The notes under the pieces were generated by a model. The model saw only the letters and a list, made by a program, of their open reading frames with translations, was not told the DNA's origin and made no database searches. Positions 8,404 to 15,885 of a stretch of 64,000 nt of DNA are shown one piece after another (position 1 is the first letter of the stretch; every line of letters starts with the position of its first letter). The DNA comes from an uncultured Alphaproteobacteria bacterium (GTDB taxonomy: Bacteria > Pseudomonadota > Alphaproteobacteria > Puniceispirillales > UBA1172), in assembly GCA_958431225.1 (NCBI GenBank), contig OY288107.1, positions 693,953 through 757,952 on the forward strand, read 5' to 3'. The position numbers were made by a program, and so were the translations under genes.

Positions 8404-9309
8404 ATGCGCCCCGCCGCCTCACTAATCATTTTCACCACCCTGTCAGGGTTAGGCTTCGGCTTAGCAGCAGTCATAGGCACCGGCTTACTAAAAGCAACCA
8501 GCGCACAATGGGCAATCATCCACGGCTTCGTCAGTCTAGGGTTCATAGGAGTCGGCATAATCGCCTCCACATGGCACTTAGGACACCCGGAACGCGCATG
8601 GCGCGCCCTAAGCCAATGGCGTAGCTCATGGCTATCCCGCGAAGGCGTGCTAGCAGGGGCGGTAGTGATGCTATTAGTAATATACGTAGCCGACCAAATC
8701 TATTCAGGCACAGTAAACGCATGGTTAGGCGGGGGCTTAGGCGCGGGGCTAGCACTATTAAGCCTAGCAACCATTTTCGCCACCGCCATGATCTACGCCT
8801 CCCTAAAACCAATCCCCCTATGGCACCACCCCCTAACCCCAGTAAATTTCGTATTATGGGCAATAGCCGGCGGGCTACTCCTAGCCGCCACCCTAAATAC
8901 ATGGCAAGGCACAACCCACAGCCTCCCCCCCCTAGCCCTAATAACCCTACTAATCGCCACCACCAGCAAAATCGCATGGTGGCAAAGCCCAAGAAAACAC
9001 AACTCAACACCAGAAACCGCCACAGGATTAGGCAAGTTAGGAAAAATAAAAATGATAATACCCCCCCACACCGAAGAAAACTGGCTACAACACGAAATGG
9101 GCTTCCAAATAGCCCGAAAACACAGAAACCGCCTCCGCCCCATAGCCCTAATACTAGCAACAGCCCTACCAATAACCCTAATAATAACCGCCCCCCACTC
9201 CGCTATCTCGCTAACCCTAGCAACAATCCTACACATCATAGGCGTCACAACAGAACGCTGGCTATTCTTCGCCGAAGCTAAGCATAGTGTTATGCTTTAT
9301 TATAAATAA
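8404..9309 (+). CDS. soeC: Sulfite dehydrogenase membrane anchor SoeC
   Basis: This 301-residue hydrophobic protein has about eight predicted membrane helices and resembles the DmsC-type quinone-binding anchors found in SoeABC. It would hold SoeAB on the cytoplasmic face and reduce quinone. A clear ribosome site (TTAGGAGAATAAA) precedes the ATG, one base after the soeB stop. The gene is rich in CTA leucine codons and the tetramer CTAG (at least eight copies), and it has an eight-C run at 8925-8932. Its stop codon directly abuts copy 1 of the dispersed structured element, which would terminate the operon. Long open frames on the opposite strand here are composition artefacts. Confidence 0.87.
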   Translation: MRPAASLIIFTTLSGLGFGLAAVIGTGLLKATSAQWAIIHGFVSLGFIGVGIIASTWHLGHPERAWRALSQWRSSWLSREGVLAGAVVMLLVIYVADQIYSGTVNAWLGGGLGAGLALLSLATIFATAMIYASLKPIPLWHHPLTPVNFVLWAIAGGLLLAATLNTWQGTTHSLPPLALITLLIATTSKIAWWQSPRKHNSTPETATGLGKLGKIKMIIPPHTEENWLQHEMGFQIARKHRNRLRPIALILATALPITLIITAPHSAISLTLATILHIIGVTTERWLFFAEAKHSVMLYYK

Positions 9310-9366
9310 TGGGGGATGTCATCCCCCAAACCCCCTGACCGCCGAACGCGGCGGGGCGTTTTTTGG
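9310..9366 (+). repeat. Structured 3'-end element, copy 1
   Basis: The element starts at the base after the soeC stop. Hairpin 1 is GGGGGAT/ATCCCCC (9311-9327). After an A3-C5 linker, hairpin 2 has stem CCGCCG/CGGCGG around loop AACG (9339-9354), followed by GGGCG, six T residues and GG. It probably terminates the taurine operon. The T tract points into the restriction-modification islet, and copy 2 faces it from the other side. Confidence 0.88.
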
Positions 9367-9377
9367 TTTTGTAATAA

Positions 9378-10193
9378 TTACAATAAACCAAGTTGCTTTG
9401 CTGAGGAGTGGTGTTTCAACACTTTAATGATAGAGCATTCCTTTTTTGATGTAGGATCTTCTGCAAGTTGATGCTCTCGTATGATGCAAATTAAGGTATC
9501 GCCATTTGAAAAAGAAATCCTACTATTCTCAACTCTTCTTAAAAAATCTTCATCTTCAATCATAACGTAAAAAGAGGATTGACCGTCATTAACCCTCCAC
9601 TTGTTTTTTGGTTTAAAACTCAAATTTTCAATTTGTAATGCAACTTCCCGTGTTGTTTCAAGTAAATCTTCATCATCGTCGGGTAAATCAAAGAAAGAAA
9701 CCTCACTAGCATCAATTTCTACCACTTCGTCGTCATCATGTCGTTTAATTTTTATTTTATTAATATTTTCTGAATCCAGAATGCTCACTAATTGATTAGC
9801 GTCTTTACGAGCATCTTTATTCTCAAATATTTTTTCAACGGCAGGGGGTGCAGTTATTTCATCTTTTTTGATATTCTTTCCTTTTGACCTTTTAAGTAAT
9901 TTGAGAAATGTCATCAGAAGTCCTAGCACATCACGTGTATCGGAAATAACTTCAAGAAGGACTGGTCCATGCTCAAGAATATTTTGTATTAGGCTTAAAA
10001 TAATTTCAAATGATCCCTTTTTTGTCTCCGAAATCTTTATTGATATTTGCGCCTGCTCGCCATTAGCTTCACGATTGGCGATTTGAACCAGATTACTCAT
10101 TGAGATAAGGGCAATGGCTAAATCTTGTGCCTCTATCTCACCATTTTTAACGGCATCGCCGTGAAAAGAAATAGTAAAATTATCCTTATCCAT
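9378..10193 (-). CDS. Uncharacterised protein, third gene of restriction-modification operon
   Basis: This 271-residue soluble protein has no function I can assign. Its first 70 residues resemble an uncharacterised family that I recall from accessory and phage-linked loci, with a pattern like FHGDAVKNGEIEAQDLA, then ALISMSNLVQIANR and KKGSFEI. The middle is very acidic (a DLPDDDEDLLE stretch near residue 170). There is no signal peptide and no catalytic motif that I can see. A strong ribosome site (AGGAGAATAATT) precedes the ATG, 33 bases after the nuclease stop, so it is cotranscribed with the methyltransferase and nuclease. Base composition is clearly richer in A+T than the flanking core genes, consistent with transfer. 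A role as an accessory to the restriction system is only inferred from position. Confidence 0.8.
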   Translation of the reverse strand: MDKDNFTISFHGDAVKNGEIEAQDLAIALISMSNLVQIANREANGEQAQISIKISETKKGSFEIILSLIQNILEHGPVLLEVISDTRDVLGLLMTFLKLLKRSKGKNIKKDEITAPPAVEKIFENKDARKDANQLVSILDSENINKIKIKRHDDDEVVEIDASEVSFFDLPDDDEDLLETTREVALQIENLSFKPKNKWRVNDGQSSFYVMIEDEDFLRRVENSRISFSNGDTLICIIREHQLAEDPTSKKECSIIKVLKHHSSAKQLGLL

Positions 10194-10226
10194 AATTATT
10201 CTCCTATCGCCAGTGGGGTATCGCTG

Positions 10227-10853
10227 CTAGATAAAATTGCCGTTTGTGAATTCTTTGCCTAAGCTTATAGCAGAAAGTGGGATTTTCCACCAGATTTGCC
10301 AGCTCATTGAGGGCATTAAATTGAATTCTACGCCGTGTTGATTTGTGGTTGTGAAATGCGCTCCCTTTTTTTGCCAGTTTTGGGCTTTGATGCCTGTTAG
10401 TAATGTGACGGGGACGTAGCATATTTGATAGATATGTTGTCGTCCTTGGTTGTCTTCTTGTTTTCTGTAGGGTACGGAGATGATGTCGGCGTTTCTTTGA
10501 TTTAGATAATCGCTGATGGCTTTTAAGTCATGCTTAAACCTTCCCAAGCGATGCCCTGAGAGTGTTAAGATTTTCCCCATTTGTCGGTTGTTCGTAATTT
10601 GTCCTGACTTGATTTGAATTCCACTGCTTGTGCCTTTGTGGTCGATGGTGATGTCTGCTTCATCATCATGCCCTGCTTCTTGCCAGCGTGGTAGGTGGTT
10701 TGCGCTGGTGTCGCTTTTTATGGCTTTTACTACGAGTTCTTCTAGCTCCCATCCTTGGCATCTGCCGCCGTCAAATAATTTGTGATAGTCTGCTAAGTAG
10801 TTTCGGAAATGTTGTTCCATGCGTGGGGTTAGTTGGTACATTGTTTTATCCAT
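10227..10853 (-). CDS. Small PD-(D/E)XK-like restriction endonuclease (predicted)
   Basis: This 208-residue protein is the likely nuclease partner of the upstream methyltransferase. A core compatible with PD-(D/E)XK nucleases is visible: an acidic helix GWELEELVVKAI (Glu36-Glu39), an aspartate in EADITID (Asp67), and a QIK triad end (Gln80, Lys82) in GIQIKSG, so the usual Glu is Gln. The ATG at 10853 lies inside the end of the methyltransferase, overlapping it by 25 bases and implying coupled translation; a second in-frame ATG is at 10841. A longer upstream extension of this frame is only a shadow of the methyltransferase. Recognition sequence and type II subtype cannot be read from sequence. 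It could be confused with other PD-(D/E)XK nucleases, but the pairing makes restriction the best call. Confidence 0.75.
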   Translation of the reverse strand: MDKTMYQLTPRMEQHFRNYLADYHKLFDGGRCQGWELEELVVKAIKSDTSANHLPRWQEAGHDDEADITIDHKGTSSGIQIKSGQITNNRQMGKILTLSGHRLGRFKHDLKAISDYLNQRNADIISVPYRKQEDNQGRQHIYQICYVPVTLLTGIKAQNWQKKGAHFTTTNQHGVEFNLMPSMSWQIWWKIPLSAISLGKEFTNGNFI

Positions 10854-11719
10854 TCTTTGGCGAAGGTAACGAATTCGGGGTTTATTTCTATGCCGCGCCA
10901 TTCTAGCCTCATTTGTTCGGCGACCACGCATTCTGAGCCTGAGCCGGCAAAGGGAATCAGCACGCGCCCGCCTTTGCCGTTGATGCGTGAGCGCATTAGG
11001 CGGCGTGTTAGTTCCATTGGTTTTTGGGTTGGGTGTTTCATTATTGTGCAATCGCGGTGTTGGTTTAGTGCGGATGGTGGAAAGACTTTGTTGCCGCAAT
11101 CTCGGCACATAAACCATCGTTCGGATGCGCCTGCCCCGCCGGCGAGGGCGGGGGTTTTGATGACATCGCGGGGTAATGCGCCGCCATTATCGTTGTAAAT
11201 TGTTGCTTTTCCTGCCCCGAAACGGCTATGGGTTCCGCGCCTTACGCGTCCTGCCGCTTTGGTGTAGGATTCGGTGTAAGGTTCGCGGATTTGGTCAATT
11301 TCTAGGTTTGGACGTGCTGTTCCGGGCTTCCATAGGCATAAAATGCTTTCGTGCGCGCGTTGCCAAAATTTTGAACTAGGGACGGCTTTATTGGTGTAAT
11401 GCCAGACTAGCCAACGTTGCTCATCAATGGGATAGCGCACCGCAATCCGTGCTAGAATTTCGGCGAAGCCATAGGTATAGATGATGCCATTTTCCGCCAG
11501 TAAATCGAAGCACCTATCGAGCCATTGATGCGTCCATTCGATGTATTCTTCTAAAGGTTGGCAGTCGGATTGATTGCCGAAATCCTTGCCGATATTGTAA
11601 GGGGGGTCGGCGATGATAACATCAAATTTAGTTTCGGTCGGGTGGGCTTTCATAACCTCAAGGCAATCGCCATTAACAAGCCCAGAACGAAAAACAAAGA
11701 TGGGGTGCGAACTATCCAT
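10829..11719 (-). CDS. Site-specific DNA methyltransferase, beta class (N6-adenine or N4-cytosine)
   Basis: This 296-residue enzyme would methylate the target of the adjacent nuclease. The catalytic motif DPPY is at residues 38-41 and the AdoMet-binding FAGSG at 257-261, an order (IV, then recognition region, then I) that defines the beta class. A zinc-finger-like pattern C-x2-C-x12-H-x2-C lies just before the conserved KHPTQKP segment, an unusual insertion in the recognition region. The start is at ATG 11719 with no ribosome site. The promoter upstream predicts transcription beginning almost at the ATG, so the message is probably leaderless. It heads a three-gene minus-strand operon of low G+C content between two inverted copies of the dispersed element. 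Confidence 0.9.
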   Translation of the reverse strand: MDSSHPIFVFRSGLVNGDCLEVMKAHPTETKFDVIIADPPYNIGKDFGNQSDCQPLEEYIEWTHQWLDRCFDLLAENGIIYTYGFAEILARIAVRYPIDEQRWLVWHYTNKAVPSSKFWQRAHESILCLWKPGTARPNLEIDQIREPYTESYTKAAGRVRRGTHSRFGAGKATIYNDNGGALPRDVIKTPALAGGAGASERWFMCRDCGNKVFPPSALNQHRDCTIMKHPTQKPMELTRRLMRSRINGKGGRVLIPFAGSGSECVVAEQMRLEWRGIEINPEFVTFAKEWIKQCTN

Positions 11720-11725
11720 AACACC

Positions 11726-11754
11726 AATGAATCACGACTAGTTGTTCTTGTCAA
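11726..11754 (-). promoter_or_regulatory. Promoter of the first methyltransferase, probably leaderless
   Basis: On the minus strand TTGACA (11754-11749) is followed after 17 bases by TTCATT (11731-11726). Transcription would start within a base or so of the ATG at 11719. The block from GTGCATAATCG through TTGACAAG, and the GTGATTCA segment further on, recur upstream of the unrelated methyltransferase gene at 22223. Confidence 0.6.
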
Positions 11755-11781
11755 TACGATTATGCACGGGAGTGACGGCAA

Positions 11782-11848
11782 GCACCAAAAATTCGCGGCA
11801 CGGCGTTCCGTGCTCGGGGGGTTTGGGGGGCGACGCGCCCCCATATCA
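11782..11848 (-). repeat. Structured 3'-end element, copy 2
   Basis: The element begins at the base after the mttB stop, in mttB sense. Hairpin 1 is GGGGGCG/CGCCCCC, with C-G pairs replacing the A-T pairs of copy 1. Hairpin 2 is GCACGG-AACG-CCGTGC (11813-11798), followed by CGAATTTTTGGTGC. The T tract faces the restriction-modification islet, making an inverted pair with copy 1. Confidence 0.88.
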
Positions 11849-13387
11849 CTACCCCAACAAAATCTTATGTGCCGCGCGGATTTCCGCGTCTATTTCGGGT
11901 GTTATGTGTTCGGGTGCGGGGCTTTTTAGAATTTGCTCTTTCATTTCGCTGGCTTTTTTCAATAAATCGGGTTTGTTGTTTTCCTCCCATTCTTTTGGTG
12001 ATGAACGGTCGGCTAATTTTGGGTATACGTATTCGCTTTGCATCACTTTGATAGTTGCGTCGTGCCCTAGATAGTGTCCGGGGCCGTCCAAACATACGTC
12101 GCGCATGGCGTCTAGGCTTAGTGTTTCTTGGGTGACTTCGACGCCGCGTACGGCGCGTAGGGATTGTCCTAATATGTCGTTATCTATGATTAGGCTTTCT
12201 AGGCAGAAGCCTAATAATGATGCATGCATGCCGGCGCTTTCATAGACCATATTGAGTCCTGCCAGCCCTGCCATCACGGTTGTTGAGCCTTTTTCGTAGC
12301 CTGATTGTGCGTCGGGTAATTTGGCATCTGCCATTCCTGCCGCCGCCCCTGATGGTAGTCCGAAATGGTTGAGCATTTGCGCACAGCAGGCGGTGAGCAA
12401 TCCCTGTTCCCCGGACCCGCCTGACATAGCACCGGTGCGCAGGTCGGACACGAACGGCCATGTGCCACAAATGGCGGGGTGCCCTGGCTTCATGGCATTT
12501 ACATAGACCAATCCTGCCAGCACTTCGGCGACGGCTTGTGCTACGGCACCGGCGATGCAGGCGGGTGCGGTTGCCCCGGCTTGTCCGGCGGATAGGAGCA
12601 ACACCGGCATGCCGCCTTTGATGACTTCTTCCATGACCAAACACGACTCGGTAGCAAAGCGCAGAGGCGGGACGACAAAGCAATTTGAATTAGACACAAA
12701 AGGACGCGCGCGCCATTTTTCTTCACCCCTCGCAACTATATGTAAGAGACTTATCGCCTCGGCGACATTTTCGGCTTCGGTGAAACTAACACCGATATGT
12801 TTCTGCGTCCCACGCACGCAAGCATAGAGCGTATTGATATCCAAATCGCGCACATCTTCCACATCGCGCGCCACCATCGGGCGTTGGAAAAAATGAATGT
12901 TATCCATATTTTCTACAATACGCGCGGCATCATAAATATCTTTGAGACGGCTTTCATCATAGATGCGCCCATGCACATCCACCAGATGCACCGCCGCCCC
13001 CGCCGTGCCAAAATGCACATTGCTCCCGGCTAGCGTCAGGTCAAATTCCTCCGCCTGCCCATAGAGCGTCAGGGGCGTGGCGGCTTTGGCAATGGTATCT
13101 TCCACCAGCGCCCTAGAAAACCGCATCCGCCCATCGGTGCCACATTCCGCCCCGGCATCACACATATAACGCACCCCGGAATCGGGTGCTTGCGACAAGC
13201 CAATTTCCTCTAAAATTTGGAACACGGCATCAGTAATTGCCGCCACCGATTTAGCATCCAGCGGCTTATACTGCCCGCCCGACAATCCCGGACGGATAGG
13301 GCGCGCCTCTGCCGCTAGGGGTGCCGCGCGCAAATCGCGCCGAGCTTGCCGTCCGCCAGCACGGCGATTGCGAGATTTCGTTTCCAT
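11849..13387 (-). CDS. mttB: MttB-family methyltransferase (trimethylamine/betaine type, no pyrrolysine)
   Basis: This 512-residue protein belongs to the MttB superfamily of methyltransferases that move a methyl group from a quaternary or tertiary amine to a corrinoid or folate system. The reading frame is uninterrupted, with no in-frame UAG, so it is a non-pyrrolysine member like glycine betaine methyltransferases. Family stretches such as LEEIGL, GTQKHIGVSFT and the glycine-rich GTWPFVSDLRTGAMSGGSGEQ are visible, and the protein starts with a basic, disordered segment. A strong ribosome site (AAGGAGGAGAG) precedes the start and overlaps the stop of the upstream FAD-GcvT gene. It ends the operon 18389 to 11849 and directly abuts element copy 2. 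The probable substrate is glycine betaine or a related betaine, inferred from the demethylases upstream; no corrinoid protein gene is in the window. Confidence 0.88.
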   Translation of the reverse strand: METKSRNRRAGGRQARRDLRAAPLAAEARPIRPGLSGGQYKPLDAKSVAAITDAVFQILEEIGLSQAPDSGVRYMCDAGAECGTDGRMRFSRALVEDTIAKAATPLTLYGQAEEFDLTLAGSNVHFGTAGAAVHLVDVHGRIYDESRLKDIYDAARIVENMDNIHFFQRPMVARDVEDVRDLDINTLYACVRGTQKHIGVSFTEAENVAEAISLLHIVARGEEKWRARPFVSNSNCFVVPPLRFATESCLVMEEVIKGGMPVLLLSAGQAGATAPACIAGAVAQAVAEVLAGLVYVNAMKPGHPAICGTWPFVSDLRTGAMSGGSGEQGLLTACCAQMLNHFGLPSGAAAGMADAKLPDAQSGYEKGSTTVMAGLAGLNMVYESAGMHASLLGFCLESLIIDNDILGQSLRAVRGVEVTQETLSLDAMRDVCLDGPGHYLGHDATIKVMQSEYVYPKLADRSSPKEWEENNKPDLLKKASEMKEQILKSPAPEHITPEIDAEIRAAHKILLG

Positions 13388-13398
13388 AACTCTCCTCC

Positions 13399-15885
13399 TT
13401 ACATTTTCATACGCACGCCATCGGGGTCATAAAGCGGTTTCAAACTCGCCGCCGCCGCAACATTTTCCCCCGCCACATCAATGGCATAATTTGACGCCAG
13501 CATAGATTTAGCACCCTCGGCACCACCCTCGGCATCACGGCACGGCACATAACCCAACCCAATCGCCCCGCCTAAATAATGCCCATAATTCCCACTTGTG
13601 AGATAGCCAACAATGTCGCCATCGCGCAAAATCGGCTCATTGTGATAGAGCAGAGGTTCGGGGTCGGTGAGGCGGAATTGCATCATCCGCGCTTTCACCC
13701 CGGCATCGCGCCGTGCTAGCACCGCCTCGCGCCCAATAAAATCACCAAACCGCCCAGCTTGTTTCCCCACGCGTGCGGCAAAGCCAAGCCCGGCATCAAG
13801 GATATGGTCTTCGCTAGAAATATCATGCCCGAAATGGCGAAAGGCTTTTTCAATACGGCACGAATCTAAAGTATGCAGCCCGCATAATTTTATCGGATGG
13901 TCTTGTGCGCGCGCCATCAAACTCTCAAAAATATGCACCGCCATAACGCTCGGCACATACAGCTCCCACCCCAATTCCCCGACATAAGAAACCCGATGCG
14001 CCCGCACCAACCCATGCCCCATTTCCACCTCCTGCATAGTGCCAAAAGCGAACGCATCATTGGTAAGCGGCTGCGGAATCAGTGGTGCCAGAAAATCCCG
14101 CGCTTCGGGTCCCATAACCATCAACACCGCTTCACTCGCCGTCATATCCACTGCCACACATTGCGCATCATCAGGGATATGCCCGCCAATCCAATGCAGG
14201 TCGCGCATAATCGTCGCCGCCGGCGTCACCACCATAAAACGGTCATCGGCAAGGCGCGTGATGGTGACATCGGCTTCAATGCCGCCGGCATCATTTAAGA
14301 ATTGCGTATAGACAATGCGCCCCACCGCCACCGCGACATCATTACAGGCGATTTTTTGCAACACCGCTTCGGCATCACGCCCGCTTACTAAAATTTTACC
14401 AAAACTAGACATATCAAAAAGCCCGACACGTGCGCGCACCGCCAAATGTTCGTCAGCATTATACGAAAACCAATTCTGCCGTTTCCAAGAATATTCATAA
14501 AGCGGACGCACGCCCTTTTTCATCTCCGCTTTGGGCAGAAACCAATTCGCCCGTTCCCATCCCGCAACCTCACCAAAACACGCCCCGGCTTCCGCCAAAA
14601 GATGATGCACCGGCGAGCGTTTGACCCCGCGACTCGTTTCCACCTGCCGATAAGGAAAATGGTCAGCATAAAGCAACCCCAAACTTTCGCTCACACGGGT
14701 TTTGAGATAATGGCGGTTGCGTTGAAACGGCATCATGCGCCGAATATCCACATCCCACAAATCCATCGGCGCGTTGCCCCCATCCATCCACGCCGCCAGC
14801 GCCATCCCCGCCCCGCCAGCCGATTGAATCCCCACCGAATTAAAGCCGGCGGCAACAAAGAAATTTTTAACTTCCGGCGCCTCGCCCAAAAAATAGCGGT
14901 TATCGGGGGTAAAACTTTCGGGTCCATTAAAAAACGTTTGAATGCCGGCGACCTCCAATGCGGGCAGACGTTGGATGGCGCGTTCTAAAATCGGCTCAAA
15001 ATGCGCGAAATCATCGGCGAGCGAATCGAATTCAAAATGTTCAGGAATCCCCTCCATCCCCCAAGGCTTCGCATTAGGCTCAAACGCCCCGAGCAAAATT
15101 TTCCCGGCATCTTCTTTATAGTAAGCACACTCATCAGGCACCCGCAACACCGGCAAATTGGCCTTCAATCCGTCAATGGCTTCGGTGACAATATAAAAAT
15201 GCTCGCAAGCATGCAGCGGCACCGACACCCCCGCCAGCGCCCCAATATCGCGCGCCCACATCCCCCCACAATTCACCACATATTCGCACCGAACCTCCCC
15301 GTGTTCGGTCGCCACCCCAGATACTTTGCCGTGGGTAACAACAACATCCACCACCTTAACATCTTCAAAAATTTGCACCCCACCCGCCCGCGCGCCTTTG
15401 GCAAGGGCTTGCGTGATATTCACCGGGTCGCCTTGCCCATCTTTGGGCAGATAAAGCCCCCCCACCGCATCATCAACATGCAATCCCGGGTAAATTTTAG
15501 CAATCTCATTTGGAGTAACCTCATCAATCTCAACGCCAAAAGCCCGCGCCATAGCGGCAGAACGGCGCAGCTCTTCCATACGCGCATCGGTCAGGGCAAG
15601 CGTCACCGAACCATTGCGCTTAAACCCTGTCGCCATCCCAGTTTCTTTCTCTAAATTATAGTAAAGTTCTTGCGAATATTTAGCGAGGCGCGTCATATTT
15701 TGCGTGGCGCGCAACTGCGCAATCAACCCGGCCGCATGCCAAGTCGTCCCCGAGGTCAGTTTTTTGCGTTCCAACAACACCACATCTTTCCAGCCCAATT
15801 TAGCTAGATGATAGGCGACCGAAACCCCAACCACGCCGCCGCCGATGATGACCGCACGCGCCTCATTTGGCAGATTTTTGTTCAT
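13399..15885 (-). CDS. FAD-dependent oxidoreductase fused to GcvT domain (dimethylglycine/sarcosine dehydrogenase family), paralogue 2
   Basis: This 828-residue two-part enzyme joins an N-terminal D-amino-acid-oxidase-type FAD domain to a C-terminal folate-binding GcvT domain. The dinucleotide motif GGGVVGVSVAYHLAK lies near residue 15, and TTWHAAGL near residue 50 carries the histidine that binds FAD covalently in dimethylglycine and sarcosine dehydrogenases. The GcvT half begins around residue 430 and includes a YVGELGWELYVP segment. The expected reaction is oxidative N-demethylation with transfer of formaldehyde to tetrahydrofolate. Its ATG overlaps the stop of the upstream paralogue by four bases, and MttB follows 11 bases later. 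Which N-methyl substrate each paralogue uses cannot be told from sequence. Confidence 0.9.
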   Translation of the reverse strand: MNKNLPNEARAVIIGGGVVGVSVAYHLAKLGWKDVVLLERKKLTSGTTWHAAGLIAQLRATQNMTRLAKYSQELYYNLEKETGMATGFKRNGSVTLALTDARMEELRRSAAMARAFGVEIDEVTPNEIAKIYPGLHVDDAVGGLYLPKDGQGDPVNITQALAKGARAGGVQIFEDVKVVDVVVTHGKVSGVATEHGEVRCEYVVNCGGMWARDIGALAGVSVPLHACEHFYIVTEAIDGLKANLPVLRVPDECAYYKEDAGKILLGAFEPNAKPWGMEGIPEHFEFDSLADDFAHFEPILERAIQRLPALEVAGIQTFFNGPESFTPDNRYFLGEAPEVKNFFVAAGFNSVGIQSAGGAGMALAAWMDGGNAPMDLWDVDIRRMMPFQRNRHYLKTRVSESLGLLYADHFPYRQVETSRGVKRSPVHHLLAEAGACFGEVAGWERANWFLPKAEMKKGVRPLYEYSWKRQNWFSYNADEHLAVRARVGLFDMSSFGKILVSGRDAEAVLQKIACNDVAVAVGRIVYTQFLNDAGGIEADVTITRLADDRFMVVTPAATIMRDLHWIGGHIPDDAQCVAVDMTASEAVLMVMGPEARDFLAPLIPQPLTNDAFAFGTMQEVEMGHGLVRAHRVSYVGELGWELYVPSVMAVHIFESLMARAQDHPIKLCGLHTLDSCRIEKAFRHFGHDISSEDHILDAGLGFAARVGKQAGRFGDFIGREAVLARRDAGVKARMMQFRLTDPEPLLYHNEPILRDGDIVGYLTSGNYGHYLGGAIGLGYVPCRDAEGGAEGAKSMLASNYAIDVAGENVAAAASLKPLYDPDGVRMKM

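Noticed and set aside
8543-9281. Long open frames opposite or alongside soeC
   Set aside because: They are shadows of a gene rich in CTA/CCC codons, with low-complexity Leu/Arg/Pro translations and no ribosome sites.
10854-11117. N-terminal extension of the small nuclease
   Set aside because: It lies entirely within the methyltransferase in another frame and is basic and low complexity; the ATG at 10853 overlaps the methyltransferase stop.
11849-13387. Pyrrolysine-containing trimethylamine methyltransferase
   Set aside because: The frame has no internal UAG, so it is a non-pyrrolysine member of the family.
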